A program made the translations under genes and the position numbers. The notes under the pieces were generated by a model. The model was not told the DNA's origin, made no database searches, and worked only from the letters and a program-made list of their open reading frames with translations. DNA of 64,000 bases from Oscillospiraceae bacterium (GTDB taxonomy: Bacteria > Bacillota > Clostridia > Oscillospirales > Oscillospiraceae): positions 87,901-151,900 of the forward strand of contig CAJTGJ010000006.1 in assembly GCA_910575695.1 (NCBI GenBank). The letters are read 5' to 3'. Position 1 is the stretch's first letter. The number at the start of each line of letters is the position of its first letter. Positions 34,256-42,577 of the stretch are shown here, in pieces.

Positions 34256-34798
34256 GTGGATACCTATAGAATACCGCTTGTTTGGCAGATGTACGGTCAC
34301 TGTGACGTTGACGCTAACTCACTGGAAGATGCGATTGAAATTGCGCTGGGGCCTGACACTCCGCTACCCGATGGTTTCTATGTTGAGGACTCTGTTGCTG
34401 TCGATTATGAAGTTCTTGAATTGGATCAGGATAAGAAGAGCAACGTACTGACAAAGAAGGAGTTGAAGTTACAGCTCCAGCAGGGCCATACGCTCAATGA
34501 CATGTTGGCCTTTGGTCCCGGCCAGGAGTGCGAGATCTTCAAGGCCGACAGATTCTATCCTGGGGATGTGGTTATCTATGTTCCTGATGTAGCCCTGAAC
34601 CATATTCCTCTTGACCGCCCGATTACAGACCCGAACGAATTAGAAGAAGTTTTGGACCAATGCTACACGGGCCAGGATTTCATTGATGAGTGCCATGGTG
34701 ATGCTGAGAAAGCCGAGCACCTGTTTTGGTACTGCGACTGGCAGCACCCTTCCTCTGCGGTGGACGAGCTGGACGATGATGAGGAGGACACACAATGA
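34256..34798 (+). CDS. Uncharacterised acidic protein, 180 aa
   Basis: Starts at GTG 34256 after AAGGAG. The protein is acidic, with a DELDDDEED tail, and has two parts: residues 1-60 with YRIPLVWQMYGHCDVDA (a DpnD/PcfM-like start) and 65-180 with KKELKLQLQQGHTLNDMLAF. Such proteins occur on conjugative elements; function unknown. Its stop overlaps the next ATG. Confidence 0.5.
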   Translation: MDTYRIPLVWQMYGHCDVDANSLEDAIEIALGPDTPLPDGFYVEDSVAVDYEVLELDQDKKSNVLTKKELKLQLQQGHTLNDMLAFGPGQECEIFKADRFYPGDVVIYVPDVALNHIPLDRPITDPNELEEVLDQCYTGQDFIDECHGDAEKAEHLFWYCDWQHPSSAVDELDDDEEDTQ

Positions 34799-34872
34799 AG
34801 TATACGTTGATTGATGAAAACAGGCAGTATGCTCTTGTCTTAACGAGAAACATATCCCCTGGAGCAGAATGA
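34795..34872 (+). CDS. Tiny coupled ORF, 25 aa
   Basis: An ATG overlapping the previous stop and a TGA overlapping the next start (ATGA on both sides). It encodes MKYTLIDENRQYALVLTRN and six further residues. It may be a translation-coupling ORF or the remnant of a longer protein. Confidence 0.35.
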   Translation: MKYTLIDENRQYALVLTRNISPGAE

Positions 34873-35120
34873 GCGAGATCGCCACGGTTCTGAAGGATGG
34901 GCTGATTGAGGATGGCGAAGAAGAAGCCTATCGCTACATGGCCGATGTTGCCGAACTGTCGAATACCGAGGCTGAATACTTTGGGCTGGATATGGAGCAG
35001 TACAGAGCGGCCACAGGAGAAGATGCCGATAGTCCCACGGCCCCGTCCATCACGGGTAGCGATTATAGTCCTGCCCATCCTTGGGATGCACCCGGAATGA
35101 GTGCGTCCGATTTCATTTAG
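34869..35120 (+). CDS. Uncharacterised acidic protein, 83 aa
   Basis: The ATG overlaps the stop of the tiny ORF. A very acidic helical product (LIEDGEEEAYRYMADVAELS) with a low-complexity end. Similar short acidic proteins follow conjugation-accessory genes; no family is assigned. Confidence 0.45.
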   Translation: MSEIATVLKDGLIEDGEEEAYRYMADVAELSNTEAEYFGLDMEQYRAATGEDADSPTAPSITGSDYSPAHPWDAPGMSASDFI

Positions 35121-35124
35121 GCGC

Positions 35125-35232
35125 CCCATTAGGGTTTGCCCAAACGGCACTACGAAAAAGCGTCCCATTAGAGTTTGTTTTCGAGTTTTGGTACACTACA
35201 GACTTGAAACCGATCCTAATGGGACTTTTTCG
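35125..35232. repeat. res-like repeat cluster upstream of resolvase remnant
   Basis: CCCATTAG occurs at 35125 and 35164, and CTAATGGGA at 35216 is its inverse. The outer pair extends to CGAAAAAG(CG)TCCCATTAG (35153-35171) against CTAATGGGACTTTTTCG (35216-35232). Paired 12-30 bp subsites directly before a serine resolvase gene are the layout of a res site. The right arm plus T-run could instead be a terminator. Confidence 0.5.
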
Positions 35233-35260
35233 CGCATTTACCTTCTAAGGAGACTGGATA

Positions 35261-35385
35261 TGAAGATAGGCTACATTAGGGTGAGCACCCAGGAGCAGAA
35301 CATTATCCGTCAGGAAGTCTTAATGGAATCTCTGGGGTGGATAAAGTCTACATCAACCGCATGAGTGGCAAGAACACCAACCGTT
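35261..35385 (+). pseudogene. Serine resolvase remnant (frameshifted)
   Basis: MKIGYIRVSTQEQN with the catalytic serine of the small resolvase/invertase family, continuing to VLMESLG. One extra base at about 35335 shifts the frame; the next frame reads VDKVYINRMSGKNTNR and then leaves the family. About 40 of roughly 190 residues remain. Confidence 0.75.
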
Positions 35386-35451
35386 TTGGATGGCATTCCG
35401 GTGTAGGTCTGAATCTCTCGATATAATTTTTTCTTTTTTTCAATTTTATCC

Positions 35452-35481
35452 TTGACAATTCCTGCTGCAATGATTTATACT
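35452..35481 (+). promoter_or_regulatory. Promoter upstream of the conjugation genes
   Basis: Perfect TTGACA (35452-35457), an 18-base spacer and TATACT (35476-35481). The first gene downstream is virD4, about 680 bases away, so a long leader is implied. Confidence 0.7.
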
Positions 35482-35821
35482 TAAGATAAACCCGTCTGAT
35501 CAGCGGGTAGCCTGTTTCCTTTGAGTCGCACTTCTCCCAGCCAAGCGGTTGGGGCCAATTAACAAAACTTGGCTGAAAAGCGGTCAGGCACTGGCCTGGC
35601 TAGCCACCGTAATTCCTTCCAGCGTTGCGGCTGGGGCAAAAGGTCGAATTTTTCGTAGGGTGGCGTATGCGAAAATGTGAAGTGTTCTCTGAAAAATCCG
35701 AGATGAAAATCTATGTGGGGGGCAAAGGATTCAGGCAATAATTGAATACTGACGTGTTGTTTTCTCAGCACCTAAAGTCCCGCAGGTACTTAGAGAGGTA
35801 TCTGTCATTAAGAAGGACCAT

Positions 35822-35898
35822 GGAGGCTTTGAGATCATCACTAGCAACTTCCGACAATTTCGGAAGTTTGTTTGTGATGTCTCAAAGTCTCCTTTTTT
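35822..35898 (+). terminator. Large inverted repeat with T-run
   Basis: Arms of about 33 bases pair: GGAG, CTTTGAGA, ATCAC and AACTTCCGA with their complements around a CAATT loop, then TTTTTT. This is far longer than a usual terminator stem; it may be an attenuator in the virD4 leader or a small fold-back element. Confidence 0.6.
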
Positions 35899-36164
35899 GT
35901 TGCTTTGAAACGCTGTGCAGTATTCAGAATCAGCGAGGATTGAGAGGGAACTCCATTGGCACTCAGACCAAGTGCCCCTACCAACATCCGAGGAACTGCC
36001 ATTTCCCCCGGAGTGCCACGTTCCTGGGTTTTGGGGCAAAGCGGTAATAAGCTTTTTCTTCACTTTGGAGACAGACTTGGAAACAGACTAGGCTTAAACC
36101 CGCTCTGGCTGCCGTAATCCCGCACCCTGTCACCTTGAAAATTTAATTGTAGGAGGAAATTAGC

Positions 36165-37898
36165 ATGAAAGACGAGTTCACAGAAGCCGCCATTGGTGAG
36201 GATGCCCACGTCACCACTGTTTCGCTGTATGCCGAGCATCTTCGGCGGACAAAAGAAAAGGCTGAGAAAAAGAAATCGGTGCGGAAGTCAAAGAAGAAAA
36301 AGAAGAAAAAGAAGAAAAATCTTCCGATACCGATGGAGCGGTGTGAGGAAGCGGAAGAATGCCTGTCCTTTGGACACGAAATTATTTCTTCTCCCGAAAC
36401 CTCGCTTCTTTCCCAAAATCAAAGGGTCAGTGAGCGTATACGTTGTGCCCAGGGGAGGGTAATTCCGGAGCATTTTCGGCTCAGATTGGATGCAGATTCC
36501 GGTGTTTTTTTCGGGTTAGATCGTGACCATGGGTACTATGTCGGAAAAAGCTCGACAATGGATGGTCATATCTGTGTCATTGGGGAAAGCGGTCGGGGCA
36601 AAACGGAAAGCATTGTAAAACCGACCATACTGACCTACCAGAACGGAAGCACCATTGTTTTCGACTTCAAGGACAACTTGCATAAGCACTGGATATCAAC
36701 AGCTAGATCGTTAGGCAAACGAAGCGTTGTTTTCTGGCCCGATGGTCCAGTCGGATGCAGCTGCCATTACGATCCCCTGGAACCCATGCGGCGAAACAAT
36801 TCGGCCAACATCGTTGCAGCGACAACTGACTTGGCTTACGCTCTCATTCCGTTACCAGATGGAACCAAAGAGCCTATTTGGATCGAGACAGCGCAAAATT
36901 ATCTAATTGGTGTAATTATTTATTACTACTTTCTGGATATGAACTTCCCCGAAATCATGATGTTGATACTCAATACGCCAGTAACAGAGATGATTAAAAA
37001 TATCATGCAGGATGACGTTGAAGAAGCTACTCTTGCAAAGATTTTTATCAACAAGCTGACTGACGTTGACCCGAAGATTGTCAGCAACATTGGCATGGAA
37101 CTCAATCGGCTCGCGTTCTTTGTGGCCGATCAAAACCTTATGGATCTACTTACGCCAACAGAGAACGATGATTTGCTGGACTGGGAGGCAATAAGCAAGT
37201 CAGTAGAACCAATTGACGTGTTTATCAGCGTGCCGGAGTCTAAGCTAGACTATTACAAGCCTATTCTCCGGCTGATGGCCAACCAGCTGATTCGGACATT
37301 GGAGCAACGCCCTCAGCGAACCTTTAGCAGCGGCACGGAACTTCCGCCTATTTTAGTTTTGATGGACGAATTTTCCAGGCTTGGCAAATTCCCCGCAATA
37401 ACGAGTGGGCTGATGACATTGAGAAGCGCTGGCGTGACATTCGCCATTTTTATCCAGAGCATTGCCAGCCTGGATGAGATTTACGGCCATACCACAGCTC
37501 GCGTCATCTTGGATAACTGCACCTTTAAGGTGATCCTGGGCGCGTCCGATGTTGAGAGCCAGCAGCACTGCTCCAACCTGGTCGGTTCTGTGGCAACCCC
37601 TCAAGGCAGCATCAGCGAGAATTTTAATCTGTTTACTGATCAGGTAACCGGATATAGCCGAAATATCTGCACTACCCGCGAACCCATCATCTACCCGCAT
37701 GAGTTTGGCTCAATGTCCGATATGGTAGTCGTCTCTCCAAATGGCTATTTCCGCATCGACAAAATTCCCTATTATTCGCGTAAAGAGCTTTTTACTCAGC
37801 TTGCCCTGCTCCCGAGATACAAAAGGTATATGGAAGAATATGACCGCACCCATGCTATTTCGGCGCTTCCTGAAAGGAGTAGCCATGAGGAGTCTTGA
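36165..37898 (+). CDS. VirD4/TraG-type conjugation coupling protein
   Basis: A 577-residue type IV coupling protein with GTAGGAGG upstream. Walker A is GESGRGKTES (about residue 144) and Walker B is ILVLMDEFSRLG (about residue 400); TTARVILDNCTFKVILGASD is the usual later motif. These ATPases hand relaxase-bound DNA to the secretion channel. The N-terminus lacks clear membrane helices and instead has a poly-lysine stretch encoded by three copies of a 9-base repeat (36288-36314). No channel genes are in the window, so the element probably relies on a helper or is decayed. The stop overlaps the next gene. Confidence 0.88.
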   Translation: MKDEFTEAAIGEDAHVTTVSLYAEHLRRTKEKAEKKKSVRKSKKKKKKKKKNLPIPMERCEEAEECLSFGHEIISSPETSLLSQNQRVSERIRCAQGRVIPEHFRLRLDADSGVFFGLDRDHGYYVGKSSTMDGHICVIGESGRGKTESIVKPTILTYQNGSTIVFDFKDNLHKHWISTARSLGKRSVVFWPDGPVGCSCHYDPLEPMRRNNSANIVAATTDLAYALIPLPDGTKEPIWIETAQNYLIGVIIYYYFLDMNFPEIMMLILNTPVTEMIKNIMQDDVEEATLAKIFINKLTDVDPKIVSNIGMELNRLAFFVADQNLMDLLTPTENDDLLDWEAISKSVEPIDVFISVPESKLDYYKPILRLMANQLIRTLEQRPQRTFSSGTELPPILVLMDEFSRLGKFPAITSGLMTLRSAGVTFAIFIQSIASLDEIYGHTTARVILDNCTFKVILGASDVESQQHCSNLVGSVATPQGSISENFNLFTDQVTGYSRNICTTREPIIYPHEFGSMSDMVVVSPNGYFRIDKIPYYSRKELFTQLALLPRYKRYMEEYDRTHAISALPERSSHEES

Positions 37899-38220
37899 GG
37901 AACACTGCAAAGCTGCAAAAGAAAAAGCCAAGCAGCAACAGCGCAAACGGCGCATGGAGGTGCGGAAAACCGCACGGCGGGAGCAGGCAATCAATGATGG
38001 TCGATGCTTTGAGATCGGCAGAATCGTCTGTGAGCGTTTCCCTGAACTGCGGAAATATCAGCCGAAGTACGGGGATGCTACATCAGACAAAATCCATGAT
38101 GACCTCGTTGCTGTTGTGGATTTTTTGGCAGCCAACAGAGAACTGCTGGACCAGATTAAGGCAGAGGCTTTTGGCGAAAGTACCGAGTACCACAGCCCTG
38201 GAGACGCAGTTGATTTTTGA
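37885..38220 (+). CDS. Mobilization accessory protein, 111 aa
   Basis: The ATG at 37885 lies 14 bases before the virD4 stop. A very basic helical N-terminus (HCKAAKEKAKQQQRKRRMEV) suggests DNA binding, followed by LVAVVDFLAANRELLDQIKA. Small basic proteins here usually help the relaxase assemble at the transfer origin. No family assigned. Confidence 0.55.
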   Translation: MRSLEEHCKAAKEKAKQQQRKRRMEVRKTARREQAINDGRCFEIGRIVCERFPELRKYQPKYGDATSDKIHDDLVAVVDFLAANRELLDQIKAEAFGESTEYHSPGDAVDF

Positions 38221-38261
38221 TTGTGTGCTCATTTATACATCGTTGTCCCACATCATTATTT

Positions 38262-38293
38262 CCCTCCGTGGACCTTCAAAGCTCCACGGAGGG
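38262..38293. repeat. Inverted repeat upstream of the relaxase gene
   Basis: CCCTCCGTGGA and TCCACGGAGGG form a perfect 11-bp stem with a ten-base loop and no T-run, 32 bases before the relaxase start. It could be part of oriT or a translational control hairpin. Confidence 0.6.
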
Positions 38294-38324
38294 GCCTACG
38301 AAATCTTACACGGAGGAAATGCAT

Positions 38325-39140
38325 ATGTCAACTTACTACAATCATGTCGGCGTAATTTCGAGAGGCAGAGGAAACTCGATTGCCTGCTCTCTCGCATATA
38401 TCCGAGGTGAACGGATATTTGATAAATATCTTGGAGAATGGCACGATAACTCTCCTCGAATAGACGTGCTCTACAAGGACGTTGTTTTGCCGCCCTCTGT
38501 TCCCCTGGATTATCTGAGCCCACAAAAGCTGGCGGATGCCCTCAATGACTCCGAGCAACGAATCGACTCGCAAATGGCGAGATCCATCATTCTGGCTTTG
38601 CCAAACGAGATGAACATTACTCAGGAAGTTAAATTGGTACGAGAATTTATCGACCAATATTTTATCGCCAACAATATGTGTGCCGTGTTTGCGATCCACT
38701 CTGGACGTAAAGAATCAAAGCGCAGCTACACCACCATAGATACTTGCACGGACAACCCCCATGCCCATATCATAGCCCCTATTCGTCAGATAGGCGCAAA
38801 TGGTTTTTTTCGCACCAAGCTGGAGACTAGGCAATTCAACACGAAGAAATATCTGTATTCCATGCGAAAAAGCTGGGCTGACATACAAAACCGGGAATAC
38901 GAGCGAATGGGACTCCCGTTCAGAGTGTCCCACGAAAGCCTATATGTCCAGGGTATCGACCGTAAACCGACAGTCCACCTTAGCGCAAAGGAGATTTCTT
39001 TTGAACAGCGAGGGATTGCAACGCGCCGTGGCAATATCAATCGGCAGATATTAGCGGAGGAGCGTGCAAAGGAACGCCAACGCCAACAGGAGCGTGACCG
39101 GCAACATGAACGGGATCGTTATTACGAACGCTCCCGTTAG
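38325..39140 (+). CDS. MobA/MobL-family relaxase
   Basis: A 271-residue relaxase from the ATG at 38325 (GGAGG upstream). SIACSLAYIRGERIFD is the family start and NPHAHIIAPIRQIG holds the metal-binding histidines; VFAIHSGRK precedes it. It would nick the transfer origin and bind the DNA end. It is short for the family, which often carries a helicase or primase tail; here the end is an R/E/Q-rich helix. Adjacent virD4 and the basic protein form the mobilization module. Confidence 0.85.
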   Translation: MSTYYNHVGVISRGRGNSIACSLAYIRGERIFDKYLGEWHDNSPRIDVLYKDVVLPPSVPLDYLSPQKLADALNDSEQRIDSQMARSIILALPNEMNITQEVKLVREFIDQYFIANNMCAVFAIHSGRKESKRSYTTIDTCTDNPHAHIIAPIRQIGANGFFRTKLETRQFNTKKYLYSMRKSWADIQNREYERMGLPFRVSHESLYVQGIDRKPTVHLSAKEISFEQRGIATRRGNINRQILAEERAKERQRQQERDRQHERDRYYERSR

Positions 39141-39224
39141 AGCTACACCATTTTTGCTTTACATTTTGGAGAACGTATGTGCTTTTTATTAGATTATATA
39201 TCCTTATTCGAGGAGGTGAACACT

Positions 39225-39923
39225 ATGCACAAAAGCATTCTGAAACTGGAAGCATCCGGCAGCGCATCCACATTCAGGACAACCATCAAGACCCGCCACG
39301 GCAGAGTTCTGTTCCTGTCGCTGGAGATCAACGATTCCATTTGCACCATCCGGGACTGCTTCTACATTGACCGCAACCAGGGCAGGGAAGGGGAAGCACG
39401 TTACAAGGCCAAGCCCAAGAAGCTGCGGACGCTGCAATTTCCAGTGGAAGACCTACTGGCGGTCATTGAAGCGGAGTTGGACAAGAAGTTTTACGGCGTG
39501 GAGTTCGTGGAGACGGGGCAGACGCCCCTCTCCCTGGACGAATACCTGAATTTCAAGACCAGCAAGTCTAACAGGAAGTATCGCTTCCTGATCATGGTCG
39601 GCGATGGTGACAGCTATAACGGGCTGCCTATGAACTTGCGGACGCGGCTCAAAACCAAACTCCACAGGTCGGTGTATGTGGAGCTGGCCTACTACAGGGA
39701 CGGGAAGGGCGTTGTCCAGCAGTGTTACTACTACGACCGGGAGTACAGGAGGCAGGGCATCAAAATCACGCCGCCGATGCTGATAAGCTGTTTCTTTCCC
39801 TACACCAAGCAGGGGATCTTAAACCTGCTCAACCACGAAATATGCTGTGATTTCACGCATATGTTAGTCACGGAAGGGCTGGATCTGGATTCCAACACAG
39901 TGCCCCTCTGCGGGGCGATCTAG
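39225..39923 (+). CDS. Uncharacterised element protein, 232 aa
   Basis: The ATG at 39225 follows GAGGAGG. A beta-rich soluble protein with basic patches (RNQGREGEARYKAKPKKLRT) and apparent internal similarity between its halves (HGRVLFLSLEINDSICTIRD, HRSVYVELAYYRDGKGVVQQ). It sits between the relaxase and the recombinase and uses a higher-GC codon set than the relaxase, so it probably belongs with the recombinase unit. Function unknown. Confidence 0.6.
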   Translation: MHKSILKLEASGSASTFRTTIKTRHGRVLFLSLEINDSICTIRDCFYIDRNQGREGEARYKAKPKKLRTLQFPVEDLLAVIEAELDKKFYGVEFVETGQTPLSLDEYLNFKTSKSNRKYRFLIMVGDGDSYNGLPMNLRTRLKTKLHRSVYVELAYYRDGKGVVQQCYYYDREYRRQGIKITPPMLISCFFPYTKQGILNLLNHEICCDFTHMLVTEGLDLDSNTVPLCGAI

Positions 39924-39934
39924 GAGGTGACAAC

Positions 39935-40090
39935 ATGGCGAACCTGAAAAAAGAGTACACGGACACCAGGGACAGAACGCATAAGGTCGAACATATCCTT
40001 GTGCCGATTGAGGACAAAGAAACCCGAGAGCGTATCGTTGAGGAACTGCTTCAAGCCCTGGCACGGACGGGGAAGAAGATTCCCGCCTGA
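39935..40090 (+). CDS. Small protein before the serine recombinase, 51 aa
   Basis: AGGAGG precedes the ATG. The product is charged and helical (KEYTDTRDRTHKVEHILVPI), ending GKKIPA. Short genes in this position are common just upstream of large serine recombinases and may encode directionality or accessory factors; that role is inference. Confidence 0.6.
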   Translation: MANLKKEYTDTRDRTHKVEHILVPIEDKETRERIVEELLQALARTGKKIPA

Positions 40091-40133
40091 TGAATCTGCC
40101 CAAATTCTAACATAGGGAGGAGGTGTGTGTCAA

Positions 40134-41663
40134 ATGGCAATCGTGCTCTACGCCCGCAAGTCTGTGGAGCGGGAGAACAGTATCAGCTGCGAAACCCAGC
40201 TTGAGTACTGCAAGTCTGTTATCAGGCCCGATGAGCGGGACGAAAAGATCATAACCTTCGTAGACAACGGTTTCTCTGGCGGCAACGTCAACCGTGACGG
40301 CTTCCAGAAAATGATGAAGCTGGTACGGCAGGGGAAGGTCAAGAAGGTCATTGTCTACAAGCTGGACCGTATCAGCCGTTCTTTGTCGGATTTTGTGAAC
40401 ATTTTGCAGGAGTTCAAGGAACATAAAGTTGAGTTTGTGTCCTCCCAGGAGTCATTTGACACATCCTCCCCCTATGGAGAGATGATCGTCAAGCTCCTGA
40501 TGGTGTTCGCCGAGTTCGAGCGCACATCCATCATCAACCGTGTTACCCAGGCATACGCCCACCGCAGCGAAATGGGGTTCTATATGGGAGGCAGACAGCC
40601 CTACGGTTTCGAGCTGGTTCCGACTGTTATCCACAATGTCAAGACCAAGAAGCTGAGTCCCATCCCCGCTGAGGTAGAGCAGGTGCGGTACATTTTCGAG
40701 GTCTACGCCCAGGAGAGCGTGTCCCTGCGACGGCTTCTGGATATTCTGGTAGCCGAGGGCAAACAGCCATTGAATGGCAGCAGTTGGACAACGGCAAAGC
40801 TGTCCACGCTGCTGAAGAATCCCATCTATGTCAAGGCCGATTCCGATGTGTACGACTATTATGACCGTCACGGCGTTCAGATGGTTACGGACGTATCCCT
40901 ATTCACTGGGGAATACGGAGCGCAGCTCTACGGCCACACTAAGCATGACCCAAATGCGCCGGATTGGTCAGATATGAAGCTGGTACTCCTGACCCATCCC
41001 GGCATCGTGGATTCCGACATCTGGCTTCGGTGCCAACGAAAGCTGGAGAAGAACCGGCAAATCGGGAACAGTGTAAGCAACCCCACCAGTTGGCTGGCAG
41101 GGAAGGTGATCTGCGAGAAGTGCGGCCACACCATGACCACCATCAAGGGGAAGGCCAACAAGAGCGGCGAGATACGGAGGTACTTCAACTGTACGGGCAG
41201 ATCGCACAAGAAAACCTGTACCGGGCCAAAGGTGACGATCTACGCCGAGGACTTGGAGAACATGGTCTACGAGTGCATCTCCGCAAAGCTGGCAGACCTG
41301 AAGGAGATGAACCGCACCACCAAAAGGGGCGACACGGCGGAGGTCAACGAACTGAAGCTGAAGATCAAGGCTATTGAGAAGTCAGAGAAGCAGCTTCTGG
41401 ATACCATGCTGGCAGGCGGGTTCAATGATGATCTTTTGGCTCTGGCGAATCAGAAGGCCACCCAACTCAAAAGGGATCGGCTGGCTTTATATGAGCGGAT
41501 AGAGGACTTAAAGAGCAGGGAGGACGAAACCGATGTGGTTGTCAATCTGGCGAAGTCCTGGAAAACCGCCGATTACAAGCGTAAAAAGGCAGTCGCCATG
41601 ATTATGATACATAAGATCGTTATCAGCGAGGACGGCAGTACGAAAGTACTCTGGAACATATAG
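40134..41663 (+). CDS. Large serine recombinase (integrase type)
   Basis: A 509-residue site-specific recombinase; the ATG at 40134 is better spaced from GGAGG than the GTG at 40125. The catalytic domain starts VLYARKSVERENS, with the nucleophilic serine in ARKS; DGFQKMMKLVRQGKVKKVIV and YKLDRISRSLSDF follow. A recombinase domain (about 165-290) and a zinc ribbon (CEKCGHTM...CTGRSHKKTC) with a coiled-coil tail complete the layout. It is intact and may be the integrase of the 28-41 kb element or a separate insertion. Confidence 0.9.
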   Translation: MAIVLYARKSVERENSISCETQLEYCKSVIRPDERDEKIITFVDNGFSGGNVNRDGFQKMMKLVRQGKVKKVIVYKLDRISRSLSDFVNILQEFKEHKVEFVSSQESFDTSSPYGEMIVKLLMVFAEFERTSIINRVTQAYAHRSEMGFYMGGRQPYGFELVPTVIHNVKTKKLSPIPAEVEQVRYIFEVYAQESVSLRRLLDILVAEGKQPLNGSSWTTAKLSTLLKNPIYVKADSDVYDYYDRHGVQMVTDVSLFTGEYGAQLYGHTKHDPNAPDWSDMKLVLLTHPGIVDSDIWLRCQRKLEKNRQIGNSVSNPTSWLAGKVICEKCGHTMTTIKGKANKSGEIRRYFNCTGRSHKKTCTGPKVTIYAEDLENMVYECISAKLADLKEMNRTTKRGDTAEVNELKLKIKAIEKSEKQLLDTMLAGGFNDDLLALANQKATQLKRDRLALYERIEDLKSREDETDVVVNLAKSWKTADYKRKKAVAMIMIHKIVISEDGSTKVLWNI

Positions 41664-41664
41664 T

Positions 41665-41679
41665 AGACCGCCGGGGCTA
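41665..41679. repeat. 15-bp direct repeat, copy 1
   Basis: AGACCGCCGGGGCTA, just past the recombinase stop; the identical copy is at 43058-43072, on the other side of the Fic module. Both copies lie in terminator stems and both are preceded by TGGAACA. Confidence 0.8.
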
Positions 41680-41700
41680 CACGCCCTGGCGGTTTTCTGT
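41667..41700 (+). terminator. Rho-independent terminator of the recombinase gene
   Basis: ACCGCC...GGCGGT with inner GGC/GCC pairing, then TTTTCTGT. Confidence 0.8.
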
Positions 41701-41767
41701 ATGCTGACTGTTGATATCTTCATCGTTTTGTGGTAAAATCAATACATCGAAATAGGGGAGGGCAGAT

Positions 41768-42541
41768 ATGACAATCAATGACCTGCTCAAGAGAATTGAC
41801 GATTATGCGGCTGTGATCCGTGCGTACCGTCCGCTTTCCGAAGCGGAGGTAAAGGAGCTGGATGCTTACTACCGCATTGGAATGACTTATAGCTCCAATG
41901 CGCTGGAGGGGAACTCCCTGACCCTCTCTGAGACAAAGGTGCTGCTGGAGGACGGCATTACTGTGGGGGGCAAGCCCATCCGGGATTGTTACGAGACGAC
42001 TGGTCACGCCAGAGCTTACGATCATATGCTGACGATAGCCAGAAGCGACAGCCTTTCGATTTCAGAGAATGTCATTCGGCGTCTGCACTACCTGTTTTAC
42101 AATGGCATCGACCCGGAGGCGGCAGGGGAGTACCGAAAAGGGCAGGTGTTCATCACAGGAACTGCGTATGTACCACCCGCTGCGGAGGAAGTCCCTGAGT
42201 GCATGGTAACATTTGTGACTGAACTGGCAGAGAAGCGGGGGAAGCTTCACCCAGTAGAGCTTGCCGCTTACGCACACCGCCGCTTGGTGGATATTCACCC
42301 GTTCCAGGATGGCAATGGAAGGACGGCCCGCCTGCTGATGAACCTGATCCTGATAAATCAGGGCTATTGCATTGTGTCTATCCCTCCGGTGCTGAGGTAT
42401 GACTACATCGTAGCGTTGCAGCAGGCCCAGCGGGAGAAGGCTCCCTCTGATGAAGCTTTTGTCAAGCTGATCGCGGAGTGTGAGATCGAAGCCCAGAAGG
42501 ACTACTGCCGGATGTTCCGGATCGAGCTGCCAAAGCCTTAA
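41768..42541 (+). CDS. Fic-domain protein with built-in inhibitory motif
   Basis: A 257-residue Fic protein. The active loop HPFQDGNGRTAR (about residues 177-188) is a full match to HPFxxGNGR, so AMP or another nucleotide moiety can be transferred to target hydroxyls. SSNALEGNSL (about residue 40) fits the inhibitory (S/T)xxxE(G/N) helix that blocks ATP binding in class II enzymes. The central Fic fold is complete; no membrane segment is seen. The gene at 42578 follows closely and may encode a partner. Terminators flank the pair. Confidence 0.85.
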   Translation: MTINDLLKRIDDYAAVIRAYRPLSEAEVKELDAYYRIGMTYSSNALEGNSLTLSETKVLLEDGITVGGKPIRDCYETTGHARAYDHMLTIARSDSLSISENVIRRLHYLFYNGIDPEAAGEYRKGQVFITGTAYVPPAAEEVPECMVTFVTELAEKRGKLHPVELAAYAHRRLVDIHPFQDGNGRTARLLMNLILINQGYCIVSIPPVLRYDYIVALQQAQREKAPSDEAFVKLIAECEIEAQKDYCRMFRIELPKP

Positions 42542-42577
42542 CTACGCTGTCGTTTGTGAAGGGAAGTGAATTCCGGG

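Larger units (their letters stand above)
35386..36164. other. 780-base non-coding stretch before virD4
   Basis: No convincing gene on either strand. It holds a promoter (35452-35481), a candidate structured segment at 35488-35640 (CAGCCAAG pairs with CTTGGCTG; CCCG with CGGG), a 71-base inverted repeat with T-run (35822-35898), and the ribosome site of the coupling-protein gene. It may carry a leader RNA or transfer-origin functions. Confidence 0.5.

Noticed and set aside
35731..36063. Open frames on both strands in the virD4 leader
   Set aside because: No ribosome site fits, the compositions do not look like protein and the frames run through a large inverted repeat.
40134..41663. Treating this recombinase as the integrase of the BREX island
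   Set aside because: It is more than 15 kb away with unrelated terminators and remnants between; no matching attachment sites flank BREX.
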